DNA of 64,000 nt. Origin: Cephalotrichum gorgonifer. Taxonomy: Eukaryota; Ascomycota; Sordariomycetes; Microascales; Microascaceae. Positions 35,726 through 48,048 of the stretch are shown here, piece by piece; within the stretch, counting starts at the first letter, position 1, and each line of letters opens with the position of its first letter. The position numbers were made by a program, and so were the translations under genes. Under the pieces are notes generated by a model, which did no database searches, was not told the origin of the DNA, and saw only the letters and a list, made by a program, of their open reading frames with translations. The stretch is from NCBI GenBank assembly GCA_900312665.1, contig ONZQ02000024.1, forward strand, positions 62,001 to 126,000. The letters run 5' to 3'.

Positions 35726-36189
35726 CTGTGGGGTAGGTAGCGCTGAGTTCCGTTCTCAAATCAAATGGCAATATATTCATTTGTATAATTCGGTAAGAAG
35801 TATCTCGGACATTCCAGCATGAGAGTTTTGTTTGCTTGTATTGAATTTATGTTGAGAGGGAGCGGCCAGCACAACGCCCCTTGGTTGGCCCCGCGTGTGA
35901 ATCGAAGAGCTCTTCATACACCGAAGACATTCGGAGATGCGGAAAGCATGAACGCTAGACAGGAAGACTAGCCCAGCTCCACTCGCCGAAAGACATCGGC
36001 GAACTGCCCACATAGGGATAAAATTCAACCATGCGCCGAACCTGATCGGTGGTGCATCTCAGAGGTGGTACGTCCGAATATAAAACGGCCTACTCGTCCA
36101 GGCTTTGCCCTCCATCTATCCCACATCTCATCGTCTCATTCTTGCTCCCAGGAAGTTTCACGGTTTTTAGAATCGACCATCTTATCGCC
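35726..36189. other. Intergenic, regulator to DJ-1 gene
   Basis: 464 nt without a gene. It contains the TATA box at 36079-36085 of the following gene. Confidence 0.5.
36079..36085 (+). promoter_or_regulatory. TATA box of DJ-1/PfpI gene
   Basis: TATAAAA begins 111 nt upstream of the ATG at 36190, followed by a pyrimidine-rich leader (about 36100-36170) typical of fungal transcription starts. Confidence 0.5.
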
Positions 36190-36921
36190 ATGTCTCCCAC
36201 CAAGAAAGTTAAGCTCGGCGTCTTCATCCCAGGCGGCGCCCAACTGCTTGACACGGCCTGTGTTGACATCTTCGCCATGGGAGGTCAGGACTACATCAAA
36301 TACGCTAGCAAGCTACCCCAGGCGGTCCGGGACCAAGCGCCAGACATCTCTATTCTCTACATCGCCCCGGGGAAAACCATACCGCTAACGGCGGAGATGA
36401 ACATTCTTGCCACCCACGACTTATCTCACCCTGATGTGCAGCCCGGCCTGCTAGATGTCTTGCTAGTACCGGGCCCTGAGCCCGGCTCATTGTGGGATGA
36501 GGCGACACTTGAGTTTTTGAGGAGGCACGCGCGGGTGGAGGCGACGGATATTCTGTGCGTCTGTACGGGGATTGAACTCTGTGCGGCCGCAGGTATTACT
36601 GAAGGGAAGACGGTCAGCGGGCCGATGTGGATGCAGGATGGGCTGAAGAAGCAATATCCTGGGACAAAGTGGGTTGGGGACAAGTATCGGTGGATTCAAG
36701 ACGGGAACTTCTGGTCGAGTGGTAGGTCTTCCACCATTTGGGAGAGGGGGGTTGAAAGTGCGCAGCGGGTAGGCAATGGCTGACTGATCTTAGGTGGCAT
36801 CACGAACGGGAATGATCTCGTGGCCGCATATGCACGCGGGGGCAAGCACTTCTCCCCACCGCTCGCTGAGTTTGTGTGCAAGATGGCAGATGTTGGGGAC
36901 AGGCCGCAGCGGTATGACTAG
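36190..36921 (+). CDS. DJ-1/PfpI family protein
   Basis: Class I glutamine-amidotransferase-like DJ-1/PfpI protein, 219 aa, cytosolic. Exons 36190-36721 and 36794-36921. The nucleophile elbow CVCTGIELCAAAGITEGK places the catalytic Cys at residue 125. Other family marks are VFIPGGAQLLDTACVDIF at the N-terminus, DVLLVPGPEPG at about 89-99 and the C-terminal segment SSGGITNGNDLVAAY, created by the intron join. Where many relatives have GGPG or GGFG after the third strand, this protein has PGPEPG. The group includes isonitrile hydratases and stress-related glyoxalase-like proteins, so the activity is open. The start is the first ATG after the TATA box and leader; the open frame extends further 5' without an ATG of family support. 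Confidence 0.9.
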
Positions 36922-39900
36922 GGGCAGACGACATTTGGATCTGAACTTGGTATTGCCTATTAGCACTTCATGGCTTTGTTTACAGGCCTAAGATGAGAGG
37001 CGCCTTCGCAAGCAATGGTTGTAGACGGTGAGAGTCTGGGGATCGGCTGTGGAAATGGGCACATTAGAAAGAAATTGTAAGGTAAACATCAGAGGGAAAG
37101 AAAGAGTCTTGTCTCTAGTGCCTCACACGGTGGAACAGAGCTATGAGTGACGGTACACATGCCTTCCTGTTTTACATAGCCTGGTACTCAGCAGCCACCA
37201 GACGGTGGCCGATGTCGTCGGGCGGGGACAGAGACGGGATGGTGATTTCGTGAGTAAGCACGGTGTTGAAGAATACTATGAGGCCAAGCCTGGAATGGGA
37301 CAAGATGAGCTGGCTCATCCAAAGGGAGATCCATGGTTGTCAACGTTTCAAAGAATGAATCCTCCGAACCGCAGTGGGCGATATTCCTGTTGCGTCCCGT
37401 CACGTATATCCAGTAAGTTTAAACCTGGGTGGGTGTTTTAATGGCCGAGGAGGATCTGGCAGAAGTCCAATGAGATGATGACATCGGACGACCGAGCGCG
37501 AGAGCCGGCCGCGCCGCGTCACATCGACCCAAGGTAACAACTAAGCCCGCATGAGGGGAGCGCATGAGTTTTTAATATAGAAATACCTAAAATAGAGGGG
37601 CCCTCTGCCGGTAGGATATTAATCCCCGGGCGCGTAAATTCGTCCTTGAAACACGGCGGCCCCCGCAAACGTGCGCAGCATCATTGCGCCTTAGACGATA
37701 GGGAGAGAAGCACGGCAGGTTTGTGGACACGGGATTGTGCTTTCAAATAGAAATATCTTCAAGGCGGGCGGAGATACGTTGCTGCAGGATGTGTTGGTTC
37801 GGATAATTGTCCTTCCGTGTAGTTTCTAGAAGGGGCAACAGGAAGGGGGGTAGGAGCGTGCCTGGATTCATTTATTGGGCGTTTGGGCTCGGACCTTCAA
37901 AATCTTCACATTAATAGTTGGCTCCTAAATATGCCGGCTGTCGGCGCTGAGGTGTTGCCATGAAAATAGATCGTCTTCTTCTGGTCGGAGTTGATGGAGG
38001 ATTGGGACAGTGAAATGTGTGCCTACGGAAGTCCACCACCAAGGCAGTTCTCAAGCGCTGCTAAAACCCTGGTTCTGAATGAGTCCGAATGAGAGGGATG
38101 TCCCCCTGAGCGATAATACATTCCGGAGAAAATCAATTGCGATGCTCTTTGTAGAGACGGGAACGCGTCAACCATGGACGAACGGCTCGGGTGCCTTGGT
38201 CCGGTGCCGCCCACTCTATTCTTGTTTTATCAGCGTTGTATTATACGGTACTATTACCATAATTTGCCGGCCAAGAGCTGACCCAAAAGCAACCGTACTT
38301 GCACAGAAAAATGCTGAAACGGCCGACGAATGGCCCGCGAACTGGGGGTGCCAATTTTCTGGTTCGCACGGGCATACAAGCTTCTAAATTCTTGGCATTG
38401 CTTATCGGAAAGATACTGGACCCAAGTTCCGATGATTACGCTCATGTTCGTATGGGGTACAAGGCCGAATCGTACGAGCATCCTCTCCTCCAGAATGGGC
38501 AATGTTTTCTTGTGAGCTGGTTATAGCCCAAAGAGGGCAAAGTAGTCGCCCTCCCTCGCCTCCCACATGCTGGTTCAAAGGACGGAAGAGAGAGTTGCCG
38601 AGGAGCTTGTGGAAGTAGTGGTACGAGTACTTTTACAGGTCTGGAAACGAAACGTGTGGAGGTGGGTCGTTTTTTTCCTCAGGAAAAGCAGCGTCCGCCA
38701 ACTTTCCTTGCTTTCCCGTCACGATAGTTGAGAAAATTGTGACCAGTTAGTGTCTCCTTGGGCGAAGCGATCGGATCGCCTAGCAGGAATAATACGACTA
38801 CCTAATGCTCCTTGGGTGGTACTGATCTGCCCAGCTCCCGGTGAATCACACCGTGACAATCTTAGGCAAGGGGTGGGCCTGTCTCCCAGCCGCACTGGTC
38901 GGTCGGCAATTGCTTAATCCCTGTCCAGTATTTTGCGCCCGAAGAAGAGGTGAGCGAAATGCCTCTTCCCCACGATAATAGCGCTCATGCCCATTCTTGC
39001 AACGCTAAAAAAAAAATTTGCCGCGAGCCTTATTCCTCGGTTGATGCTTTGGCATTTTGGCGCTTCCCCCCCCCTTCCCCTTTGCACGGACGCCGTTCTT
39101 GAGTCCTTGACGGCGGCGATAAATCTGCGATCAAGTCGGGTAGTGACAGGGAGGTCGGGGAAGGAGGGGAGGGAGGCATTAGCAGCTCTAGCGATTCTCA
39201 ATTCGGGTCAACCTACCCGAGGTGGAGCGCCACCGGTCCTTCACGTCGCTGTAAGTCCGGAGTCGACTAGGGGGGCAGCTTGGTACTTTGTGGCCACACA
39301 TGCAGCATGTGCCTTGCTTTCCTGCCTAGCTAGGTGCGAGTTGTGATCATCGCTATTTCCTTTCTCACGACTGAATGGCAGTACATGTACTTGGGGTGCA
39401 GGGGTGGAGGGGAGGGGCCAAGCGGCGGGCACCCTCCAGGCCTTCCAGCCGCAGCCACAATCCGCCGAAAATTGCACAAGGCCATCACAACCCGCTTTTC
39501 CCCCGGTTCCACTAGCGGGGGCTCCCCACCCCCCCTGCATAAGGATACAAGCCCCCAGCCATTCAGGCGTGAGATGCCAAGCATAGCTCTGGTGGTGGTA
39601 CCTTGACGGGCTAGACTAGGCTAGCTGGGCAGAAGCGCGAGAGGGAGGGAGGAGAGATCGGCAGGGATCGACGAGCCGGGAGGGTAATCAGTCCTGTTAT
39701 GGGGGTTGTTTGCTGGGGTCTGCACCTCCTAGAGGGGGGCGAACACGAGCCTGTCGCCTGTCGTTTGCGCCCCTTCTGGCCTTCCTTGCACGTCGACCTC
39801 GGTGAGTGATTCGCGCCCGCGGGGGGGATCAGGTGGTGGGGGGGAGGTATCAGTCTTCGCTCTGGTGCTTGTTCTTCCAAGCTCTCATGCAAGGATGTCC

Positions 39901-40328
39901 AGCGGCTGGCTGAGCCATGCCGTCACGTTCCGACAAGTTTGCCGAAGCTAAGACTCCGATTCCATGCAGAAAGTGCTTGCAGGTCCTTATCGACTATCAC
40001 ATCGAGTTAACATTAACATGGCCGCCGACCCGTCTTTGCTTTCCTAATTTATTAGCCCCCAATCATCGTACTCTCGCCTGGTATCTTACTCGGTATATAG
40101 TCCCGCCCTCCTCCCGGCCACCCCCCCACCCCCCTCCACTCTCCTCCCCGCGCGTCGTCCAAAAAAAAAACTCACGCCTTCGAGTAACACAAGGTTATTA
40201 CTCAACCCGCCCTACGGGTTGAAACATTTGCTTTCAGCCACCCTGACTCGACTCGATCTCCCATCTGGCAACCCTTTCAAATAATTGTTCCCATCGAGGG
40301 AAGCTCGAGGGCAAATAAATAGCCAGCC
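36922..40328. other. 3.4 kb upstream region of 7TM-RGS gene
   Basis: No gene supported. The right part has homopurine/homopyrimidine tracts (39067-39080, 40105-40140), A runs (39008-39016, 40161-40169) and a possible upstream ORF (ATG 39917, stop 40222). Long leaders of this kind are common before fungal signalling genes. Confidence 0.5.
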
Positions 40329-42215
40329 ATGGCATCCAAATATGTCCAACCGGTCATGTCGCAGTCCGCGGCCCAGCCGCCGCCGCCCGGCGTGGCCTTC
40401 GACGGCGTCGGCGTCTTCTACTCCGTCCTCTCTATCGTATGGACGGGCGTCCTCATCTCGGGCATGGTATTCCTGTACCGCAGACGCGACATGCCCCTCC
40501 TGAGGATCCGGTCCCTGCCTCTATCGTTCGGCGCTGTCATCCTGCTGCATCTGTACTGGCTTGCGGTCCAGCTGGGATACGTCTACGGCTCGCTGATGGC
40601 GGCGTCTATCGAGTACTGGATCATGAGCATCTACGTCCCATGCGGCATCGGGCTGTTCCAGGCGTCCAACAGCCAGTTCCTCCACGTGTCCAGTGCGCAG
40701 AAGAGGTTCGCGCGTCAGGGCAGCTTGGCGAGTCTGCGGTCGGCGGAGAGTGGGAAGAGTGGGAAGCCTGCGATCCTTGCTCGCTTCCAGAAGCTGGATT
40801 ACCCACGGAGGATGCTCGTCTACGTTGGTATTGGCATGACCTTACAGGTAAGCTCTTGCTCCTTGTTCCCCGAAAATCGAATCGCCTTACCGCTCTCTGC
40901 CTCTTGGGCTACGGTGTCTAATCTAGTTCGAGTAGCTTCTCCTCACCACTATCATGTTCCTCGTATCGCGCAAGTTCCACGACAGCTGGGGGATCCCAGG
41001 AACGGAGGTGCACGGGACACCCGCGGAGCGGAAGTCCCAGCAGGTGAAAGGGTGGGAGTGGTGGCCGTCGATTTTCTGGCAGATGTTCTGGGCTTGGGGT
41101 TTCGCGCCCATCATCCTGTGGAAGTCGCGTCGCATCGCTGATACACACGGGTGGCGCCTCCAGACCATGGCCTGCTGTATCGCCGGGTGAGTGTCTCTCC
41201 CTGTAACTCTCCCGAAGTCTCGCGCTAATATGAGACAGGCTCCACGCAAGTCCGATGTGGCTCATTGCCCTCTACGTGCCGCAGATGGCGGTGGTCAACC
41301 AGTATTTCATCCCGCCGCAGTGGTAAGACAGCTCTTTCCCCTGTCGCAAATCTCAAACCACCAGAAGCTAACCAATCGTATAGGATTGCCATCTCTATCA
41401 TGATCCTCGAGATTTTCACCATCCTTCTCCCATGCGTCCAAGCTATGCGCCATCAGACGCTTCAGCGTGAGACTCTCGACTCCATCGCCCGCTGGGAAGC
41501 CCGCAACAGATCCGGCGTGTCCTCCGACTCCATCACCGACTCCTGGAAGTCACTTGCCGGCGACTACCACACCAAGACCCAGTCTATCCACTCTAGCAGC
41601 GACTCCGTCCTTGTCATGGGCGCGCTCGAGTACGTCCTCGAGAAGAACCCGGAGCCGCTTCGCCAGTTCTCCGCCCTCAAGGACTTTTCCGGAGAGAACA
41701 TCGCCTTCCTGATGAGCGTCGCCGAGTGGAAGTGCGTCCCACCGTCCGCGCAGACTCCTACGGGTATCACGCCAGAGATGAGGAGGGAGAAGTTTACGCG
41801 CGCGCTTCGAATTTACCACGACTACATAACGCCGAGGTGGGCGGAGTTCCCCATCAACATCTCGTCGGTGGAGCGGAAGAAGCTCGAGGACGTCTTTGAT
41901 GATGCGGCACGACTGCTGTTTGGAGCGGACAACGCCGCGGACCCGGTTTGTCCGTTTGACCTGGGTGATACGTCGTCATCGACCGAGTTGACCGCCACCC
42001 GGCCGGCCGAGAAGGGCAGCTCGTCGCCGAGGGTGGAGACGTATATCGATAGGATCCTGTTCTGGGGGGATATCCCCGACGAGTTCGGGATGACCATCTT
42101 TGAAGAGGTCGAGGAGAACATTAAGTACCTCGTGCTAACAAATACTTGGCCCAAGTTTGTCAGGGAGCGCCGGCTTTCGACTGACGGCGATGTGCGGAGC
42201 AGCATGAAGGGCTGA
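40329..42215 (+). CDS. Seven-transmembrane RGS protein
   Basis: Regulator of G-protein signalling with an N-terminal seven-helix membrane part, 561 aa. Exons 40329-40847, 40936-41186, 41239-41322 and 41384-42215. Helices lie at about residues 29-50, 63-83, 92-112, 165-188, 218-235, 250-275 and 285-303. The RGS domain follows (about 340-545): LEYVLEKNPEPLRQFSALKD, FSGENIAFLMSVAEWK, FWGDIPDEFGMTIFEEV and NIKYLVLTNTWPKF. RGS domains speed GTP hydrolysis by G-alpha subunits. The 7TM-RGS arrangement resembles Magnaporthe Rgs7-type proteins and plant AtRGS1. At intron 1 the acceptor at 40935 is chosen because two earlier AGs lead directly to a TAG. A low-complexity insert (about 470-500) sits inside the RGS region. 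Confidence 0.9.
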
Positions 42216-44590
42216 TGGCAACAATAGGCTCCGGAGCCGGTTTTCGATCTTTTGAGCGCTTCCCTATACTATATTGTAATTTTCATGAATATGTATATTG
42301 TACGATCTGAATGTAATTCAATTCTTTCCTATACCAGTGCCTCTCATTTTTTCAAATCCAAGTCCTTTTGCGTCTCATGGGATCCCGGGCACCCATATGT
42401 CAGGGCCACCCAAAGCTTGGTTTCTTCATACAAGGAGTAGAGCCGGATGACGTCTTCAGGATATAGGTGTTATTGGTAATTACAATATCAAAGGCACATT
42501 AACATTCTCAGCAACCGAGTATAATCTACATTGAGTCAGGTCGAAAGATGTCGGGTGTGGTGGAGGAGAGTAACACAGCGGGGCAGTTTGCATCTTGTAC
42601 CCTCGTACGTAAAAATATATGGGGAGTGACTAATCGTGATTGCCTCGGGTTTAGCATTTCTCAAGACTATGGCGGTTGATCAAACTTGACGACTCGCGTT
42701 CTTCATGATCGCCTCCGGCCAGTGGTGGGTCAACGCGCCTGGTTCTCCACGAACTTCTGCTTGTCGGAACTCGACTGACGGACCTCGGTGATCATCTCAT
42801 GGATCACCTGAGGCTGTCATTTGTGATTTCATTTTCCCCGATCCTAGATCCCTGCAGTGACGTGGAGGAGGAGAACCTCCATGCAAAATGTAGGCGCGTC
42901 GCAGCAGATCGACGGTGGAGCGGTGTGGGATGTAACCATCGAAGGACCCATCACATTTTTCTTCCCTCGCGACAAGGGTTCCTTTCCAGCTAATCCAGGT
43001 ACCCGGATACCCCCACCCTCACCCATGTCGTACTCGAGTCCCTCGAGCCAGCACGGACCGAATTCGACTTCGGTAAATACCTCGCGTGTCTGACTGTTCG
43101 CGAACTAGCGAGAAGGGCTAACTAAGGCTTAGCGGCCTCTTGACATGTCTATCGCAATTCAAGGAGCCCGTGTATGACAGGCTTAGTCGCACATATTCTC
43201 TATTAGTACTACCATACTTGTAGGCGTCAGCTTTCAAGAAGCCTTCGGCGTCGCGTCCTCAATGTCCAGATGCGTTGCAATATGAACCGAGATCATAAGG
43301 AAATACTTATGTGATGTGCACCAGTACTTGGCCGACCCTTGTGTTATGGGTGACGTACCAGTGGTAGGTGTGATAAGGAGATTGAGACGTCAGCCACATT
43401 GTGCAAGTTTACGGATTAGGAATGTTGTGCAGGTCGACATTTTCGCATTTCGAGCGAGTAAATTGGTAATTGGAACCCTACTAGATCTCCAATCACACCC
43501 TGGGCTTGTCCGTATGCACAGTATGTACCACATAGGTGGGAGAAATAGATCTACGTATGTTTTTTTTTCTTCAACAGCGCTTTGACATAGATCCAAATCG
43601 TCGGAGAGACCCCATGCCATTCTTGGCCGCGCCCTATTACCTATGTACTTGTATACTACTTGTACATTGGGACTGGCGAGCCGTTATGTTGTGCTTGGTG
43701 TATCCGGCGCATCCGCGCCACCACACTAGCCATACTGGCATCCCTTGTAACGGTCGCCGTTACCCCTCATTAAAAAGCGGAGTATCCCATCGGTACTTTC
43801 AACTGTACGCCGTCGATTATCTCTTGTGCTTGACTCAGACCAGATGCCTGTCCAGGAGCACTACTTGCACAAAAGCACCCAGCTTGCCATTGTTGGGATA
43901 CCCTTACTATTATTGCACATGCACCTGAGAGGTCTCCACCATTGGTGAGCTCGCCATAGGTGAGCTATCGGACCGATCGATTCAATTGAGTCCCTGCCCC
44001 GGACGAGCTGTCATCGAGATAATACCTCCCCCGCTCGCCTCGCTTGCCGCATGGCTGGCGGCTTGGCACCTCTGTCACAAGAAGCGCAAACCTTTTCCCC
44101 CGCTTGTGTTTGCTTGCCTGCGTTTATGTTTGCGGTTGACCTCGCTTAGGGGCTGGACCTCATTTCTATTGTTGGTCCTCGATAGAGGCCCTGAAATGGC
44201 CGGTCCACACTTATCCAGGCAGTCCTCTTCCTCTCTCAGACGTACTGATCATTACAGGACAACCTTCTCCAGTCTCACTTTAGAATATACAGTACATGTA
44301 ATTACCCCTCCTCGTCTTAGGTAGCATCTAGCCTGCCTCAACTGCAGGTGAGAGCTTACATGGAGCGAAGCTGACCTCCTTCCACTTCTAACATTGCCAT
44401 GCATGTAGATGCAAGTAAGCTTTCATCCCAGAGGAGGAAGCCGGACCTAGTTTCTATCTTTTATCTTTCGCGTATTACAAATGCGGCTGGTGGCCATCAT
44501 TTACTCGCGCAGAACGGAGAGTGTAACTTGGATCTCTCCTTCCACCTACCGCTCGAAGTTTCCTTTTCAATCATAGAGACAACCTTCAAA
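42216..44590. other. 2.4 kb intergenic interval
   Basis: No gene supported. Short ORFs on both strands lack motifs. The right end is the promoter of the AhpD-like gene. Confidence 0.5.
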
Positions 44591-45437
44591 ATGGAAAACC
44601 AGGCAATTGTTGATCTTATTGATAAAACTGCAGAAAGCCGAGCTGGGGATGGCGATGGCATGTGGTATTGCGAATTGGTGAGCGGCCAACCCCGTACTTT
44701 TTGATCGCTCTTTGAGACTAAGCACTGCACCCCACCTAGATTGTCTGTCTCGCAGCCCTTGCGAAAGGCGAGTTTGCGTCTCTCGTTTACAATAAGGCAA
44801 TCACTGGCATGGACCCGGAGACCGACCGTGACGGCCGGAAGAGGGTTTGGGAACTACTTCGAGAGGCGGCGCTGAAGGTCACACCAGTCACTACCAATTG
44901 GCGGGTCTTCAAGGCCTTGGTTCCCATCATCCAGGTGATGGACCCCCTCGACGTACCGGACGCTGGCGGCTTCCACACGTTCACGCTAGGTGATGCCGAG
45001 AAGAAGAAGGGGGAGGCCTGGTTGGCCAGGGCGTACGGGGAGGAGCGGGCGACGAGGGAGATTGCGGTTACGAACAAGTATGCTCCGGACTACGGTAAGA
45101 GTGTTGTTTTGTTCCTAAGACTGTTGCGGCGGTTGGTGTTATACTATACTGACGGTATTGTTGATTGTTAGGAGACTATCTTAGAATGGTGATAGCCTCC
45201 ATCTTTGACGATGAGAAGATCTTCAACTTTCTCCAGACCGAGACCTTACTTATCCTAGCTATGATTTCACAGAACGAATATCAAATGACAGCTACCCATG
45301 TCCTGGCCTATGTCAGGAATGGCGGGACGAAGGGAGGGGTTCGCCTCCTCATCAAGTTCGCCGAAGAGGTCGCTGAAGCTATTGGTCAGAAGATTGTCGG
45401 ATTTCCCGGGTTGGACGAGCTCTTGGGCACCGTGTAA
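44591..45437 (+). CDS. AhpD/carboxymuconolactone-decarboxylase-like protein
   Basis: Protein of 235 aa from exons 44591-44677, 44740-45094 and 45172-45437. All three joins are in frame and keep an all-helical sequence. The region at about 140-215 (REIAVTNKYAPDY, TETLLILAMISQNEYQ, ATHVLAYVRNGGTKGGV) follows the AhpD/CMD pattern of an amphipathic helix, a stretch before a conserved His, and a Gly-rich turn. The redox Cys pair of true AhpD is absent, so peroxidase function is unlikely; the closest idea is a decarboxylase-like or non-catalytic member. No signal peptide. It has no obvious operon-like partners; the next gene leftward is the 7TM-RGS. Family assignment is from pattern memory and is moderately secure at best. 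Confidence 0.6.
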
Positions 45438-45981
45438 AACGCCTATTGCCATTGATTGTTTGTGGTATTCGACCATAGGCAGCCAGGCATCATCGAGTCA
45501 TCCAGTACCTTCTGCAGCTACGACTTTAAACTCATTCAATACGCTATTTGTTACGTTAGATACTGCAATGTTAGTTGGGAGGTTAGAGGACCCATTTGCT
45601 CACTGGCGGTCTTCAAGTCTCATCAAACATAACCGATTTGATACCGCTCCTCCTTAGAAGGCGTTCAGGCGAGGCAAGTAATGGTCTAGTGAGGGAGAAA
45701 TTTGATTTGTTAAACTAACGTATTTGCGAAAACATACCTCCGCAGATGGACTGTCCTGCAAACGTATGTGAGAACTACAGATATATACTGAGAGGAGCAT
45801 TCGTCATGCGGCAAGACCAACTCGTAAGCCCACGGAACCATTATCGGGACTAGACATCAAATGCAATCTCATCCAAAAGGAAACGACATCGAAGGACTGG
45901 CTCCCGTGCCAGACGTGGATGACGAATAGACCGGCCATACCATCGGCATTAATAGGCCCACCTACCGATGGTATGGCCGGT
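45438..45981. other. Convergent intergenic interval with inverted repeat
   Basis: 544 nt between convergent genes. Its right part holds the decayed C2H2 tail (45801-45929) and the left arm of the 46-bp inverted repeat. The rest shows nothing. Confidence 0.55.
45801..45929 (+). pseudogene. Decayed tail of a paralogous C2H2 zinc-finger gene
   Basis: Read on the plus strand to the TAG at 45927, this piece matches the last residues of the C2H2 gene that runs toward it. CGK corresponds to CGR, the finger histidines keep H-x4-H spacing (RHQMQSH versus DHIRTVH), and the end EGLAPVPDVDDE matches EGLPPVPDVDEE before the stop. A premature TAA at 45825 interrupts it and nothing upstream reads as the rest of a gene. 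It is therefore a relic left by an inverted, tail-to-tail duplication. Confidence 0.55.
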
Positions 45982-46010
45982 CTATTCCTCGTCCACGTCC
46001 GGCACTGGAG
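45901..46010. repeat. 46-bp inverted repeat, 18-nt spacer
   Basis: Arms 45901-45946 and 45965-46010 match at 42 of 46 positions, with the inner 20 bp perfect. The right arm contains the stop codon and last codons of the C2H2 gene; the left arm contains the stop of the relic. The identity continues past both stops, so it includes 3' non-coding DNA. A transcript of the gene could form a strong hairpin at its stop codon. Confidence 0.9.
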
Positions 46011-48048
46011 GCAGTCCCTCGACATTCTTATGAACAGTTCTGATATGGTCGCGCAACACCCACGGATTAGCAAAACCATTCCCTGGAATTGACCGCCCGC
46101 ATCCCTTGCTAGTGCACAGATGTGGCCGATTGCCGCCTTTCACTATTTTGTGCACCTCCTGCTGGTGGAGACGGAGGCATTCGGGGGTGGAGAAGGGCTG
46201 CCCGGCGGTTGCGCACCCGGGCTCCCTGCATAAGAAGGACGTCAGGTGCTCAGCAACCCAGTCACTGGGAACAACGTTTTAGTTAACTGAAACTCCGGAA
46301 TGACAGGGTGGGATTGTCTTACTCAAAGTCTTCCTTCAGCATCGTCGCCTCGTGAGTACAGTAGTCCTCACCCTCCCAGGCACAATGCCACAGCCCATCC
46401 TCATGCGGCTTTGCTAACTTGTAAACCTGGTGATTCCGGATGCTAAAATTCAGTGTAGCATTCTCCTCTGGGCTTACAACCGTGGATCTGGATTTATCCT
46501 CGTCGTTCTCAGAGCCGTAGTCGCTGTCATTCGACCCAGCCTCCCCTTCTTCTCCGTCGTCTTCCGTTGGAGGCGGGAGAGCCAGAAGGGATATCTCTTC
46601 CAGGTGGAGCTCAACATGGCGGATCATCCACTGTCCGCCCTGGGGCACCGATTCATGGCAGAAAGGACAGGATTTGTCGTCCCAGTCTGGGTGGACGTTG
46701 TGCTGCGCCTGGAGGTGCCGCAGCCAGGTGTCCCGAGAATTGAAGGCCTTCCGGTCGCATGGACAGGCTACCTGACAACATATCCATGGCCGGAGATCAG
46801 AGAGCAAGTGCCGTCTAAGTATGTTAGTATGCCATTTGGAGTTTCAACAAAATTGCAGAAGAATATGAGGTGGGGATATCGTACTTCCATGCTCGCTTTG
46901 ATCTGGCCTTTGCTACCTGCTTCCCGCACGCCGTACAGGAAAAGACCTCCCCGACCGCGATATCTTTCGGCTGTGGCGGGATCTTGGCTCTGGTTGTGCC
47001 ATTGTCGCCTGTATACGACAGAATCGTCTGTTCCATCGAGCTGCCAGCCAGACTGGATGCCGGTCGAGGTTGTACACCGTCTTGATGTTGCTCCGGCGGT
47101 ACGGTACCGGCTGTGAGACTGGTGCCCGAGAAGAATCCGGAGTCAGACCCAGCGCTTACGTGCTCCTTGGGTCTCTGGCTGGGTATACCAGTGTTAACGG
47201 CCTGCCTTGATTCGTAAAGCCTGAGTAAGGTCTCATGGACTGAGTTGCTGCATGCTTCAACAATAATTTGGTCGCAGTAGGGGAACTTTGCCGTGATCCG
47301 CTCAGCAAATAACCTAACAGGATCCCACGACGGCTCTTTAGCCATCGCGGGGTTAGGCGGTCTATCCCCGTTGCTGGGAAGGGGATGTTCAAATCGGGGG
47401 GCCATGTCCATAAGGCATTCCACATCTGTCTTCAAGTTCCCCACGACCTCTTCCAGTGCTGGATCAGACGCCCATGAGTTGCTACCCTGGTCACCATCAT
47501 CGCTCAACGTGTCGAAGTCCTTCGCCGTGGCCTGGTAAACGGCGAGGGCGTCGTCCACGGTACCCGCCAGGGCGAGAGCCATGGAGTTAAGTTTCTGCTG
47601 CCGGGCACTTTTCGGAATGAGTGGTAAAAGCTCTGACACCACTCCGTCAGTCGTCCGCGATACAGTCGCCTACGGGGGGAGGAGTCGGTTACTTACCATC
47701 AGTCAAAGTACCGCATATGTTCATCATAACCCTGATCGTGGAAAGCTGCAGCCGCCTCGAGACTTGTAGCACCGTATCGAGCGTCCCATCCTCAACGCGA
47801 TACTCGCCCCCCCACGTCCGAAGACATGTATACCCGCTCTCGAGCCTCCGATACGTCGACTTTGGAAGATTCTCGTCCTTCGAATCAACCAGACTGTAAA
47901 GAAGCTCTTTGTACAGTTGACAAATACCAACGAACAGCCGGCTCACGATCCCCGGATCGTACGCCTCCACGGACGTTCGCCGAGTCCATCTATGGATCTC
48001 GTCTTTACTGAACGGCTGGGAGGCACGCCGGAGGAGGTGTGCGTCCAT
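45982..48048 (-). CDS. C2H2 zinc-finger protein
   Basis: Fungal C2H2-type zinc-finger protein, about 627 aa. Exons 48048-47697, 47641-46885, 46814-46323 and 46264-45982. The N-terminal half is a helical region typical of these proteins (LYKELLYSLVDSK, TYRRLESGYTCLRTWGGEY, LDTVLQVSRRLQLSTIRV). The middle is Ser/Pro/Gly-rich. The C-terminal half has the finger array: SCTACGKQV, RKAW-type RAWKRHLLSDLRPWICC (made by the second join), CDRKAFNSRDTWLRHLQAQH, CPFCHES, and a last pair LCREPGC...LHQQEVH and LCTSKGCG...DHIRTVH. The intron before exon 3 has a perfect CTAAC branch site. The start is uncertain: the frame stays open 5' of 48048 to a CTAG acceptor-like site at 48074. It is divergent from the DUF7580-like gene. 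Function is unknown; nucleic-acid binding or immune-type signalling are both possible. Confidence 0.82.

Noticed and set aside
39917..40222. 101-codon ORF as a protein gene
   Set aside because: Low-complexity Pro/Ser content and position fit a leader uORF better than a gene; kept only as a finding.
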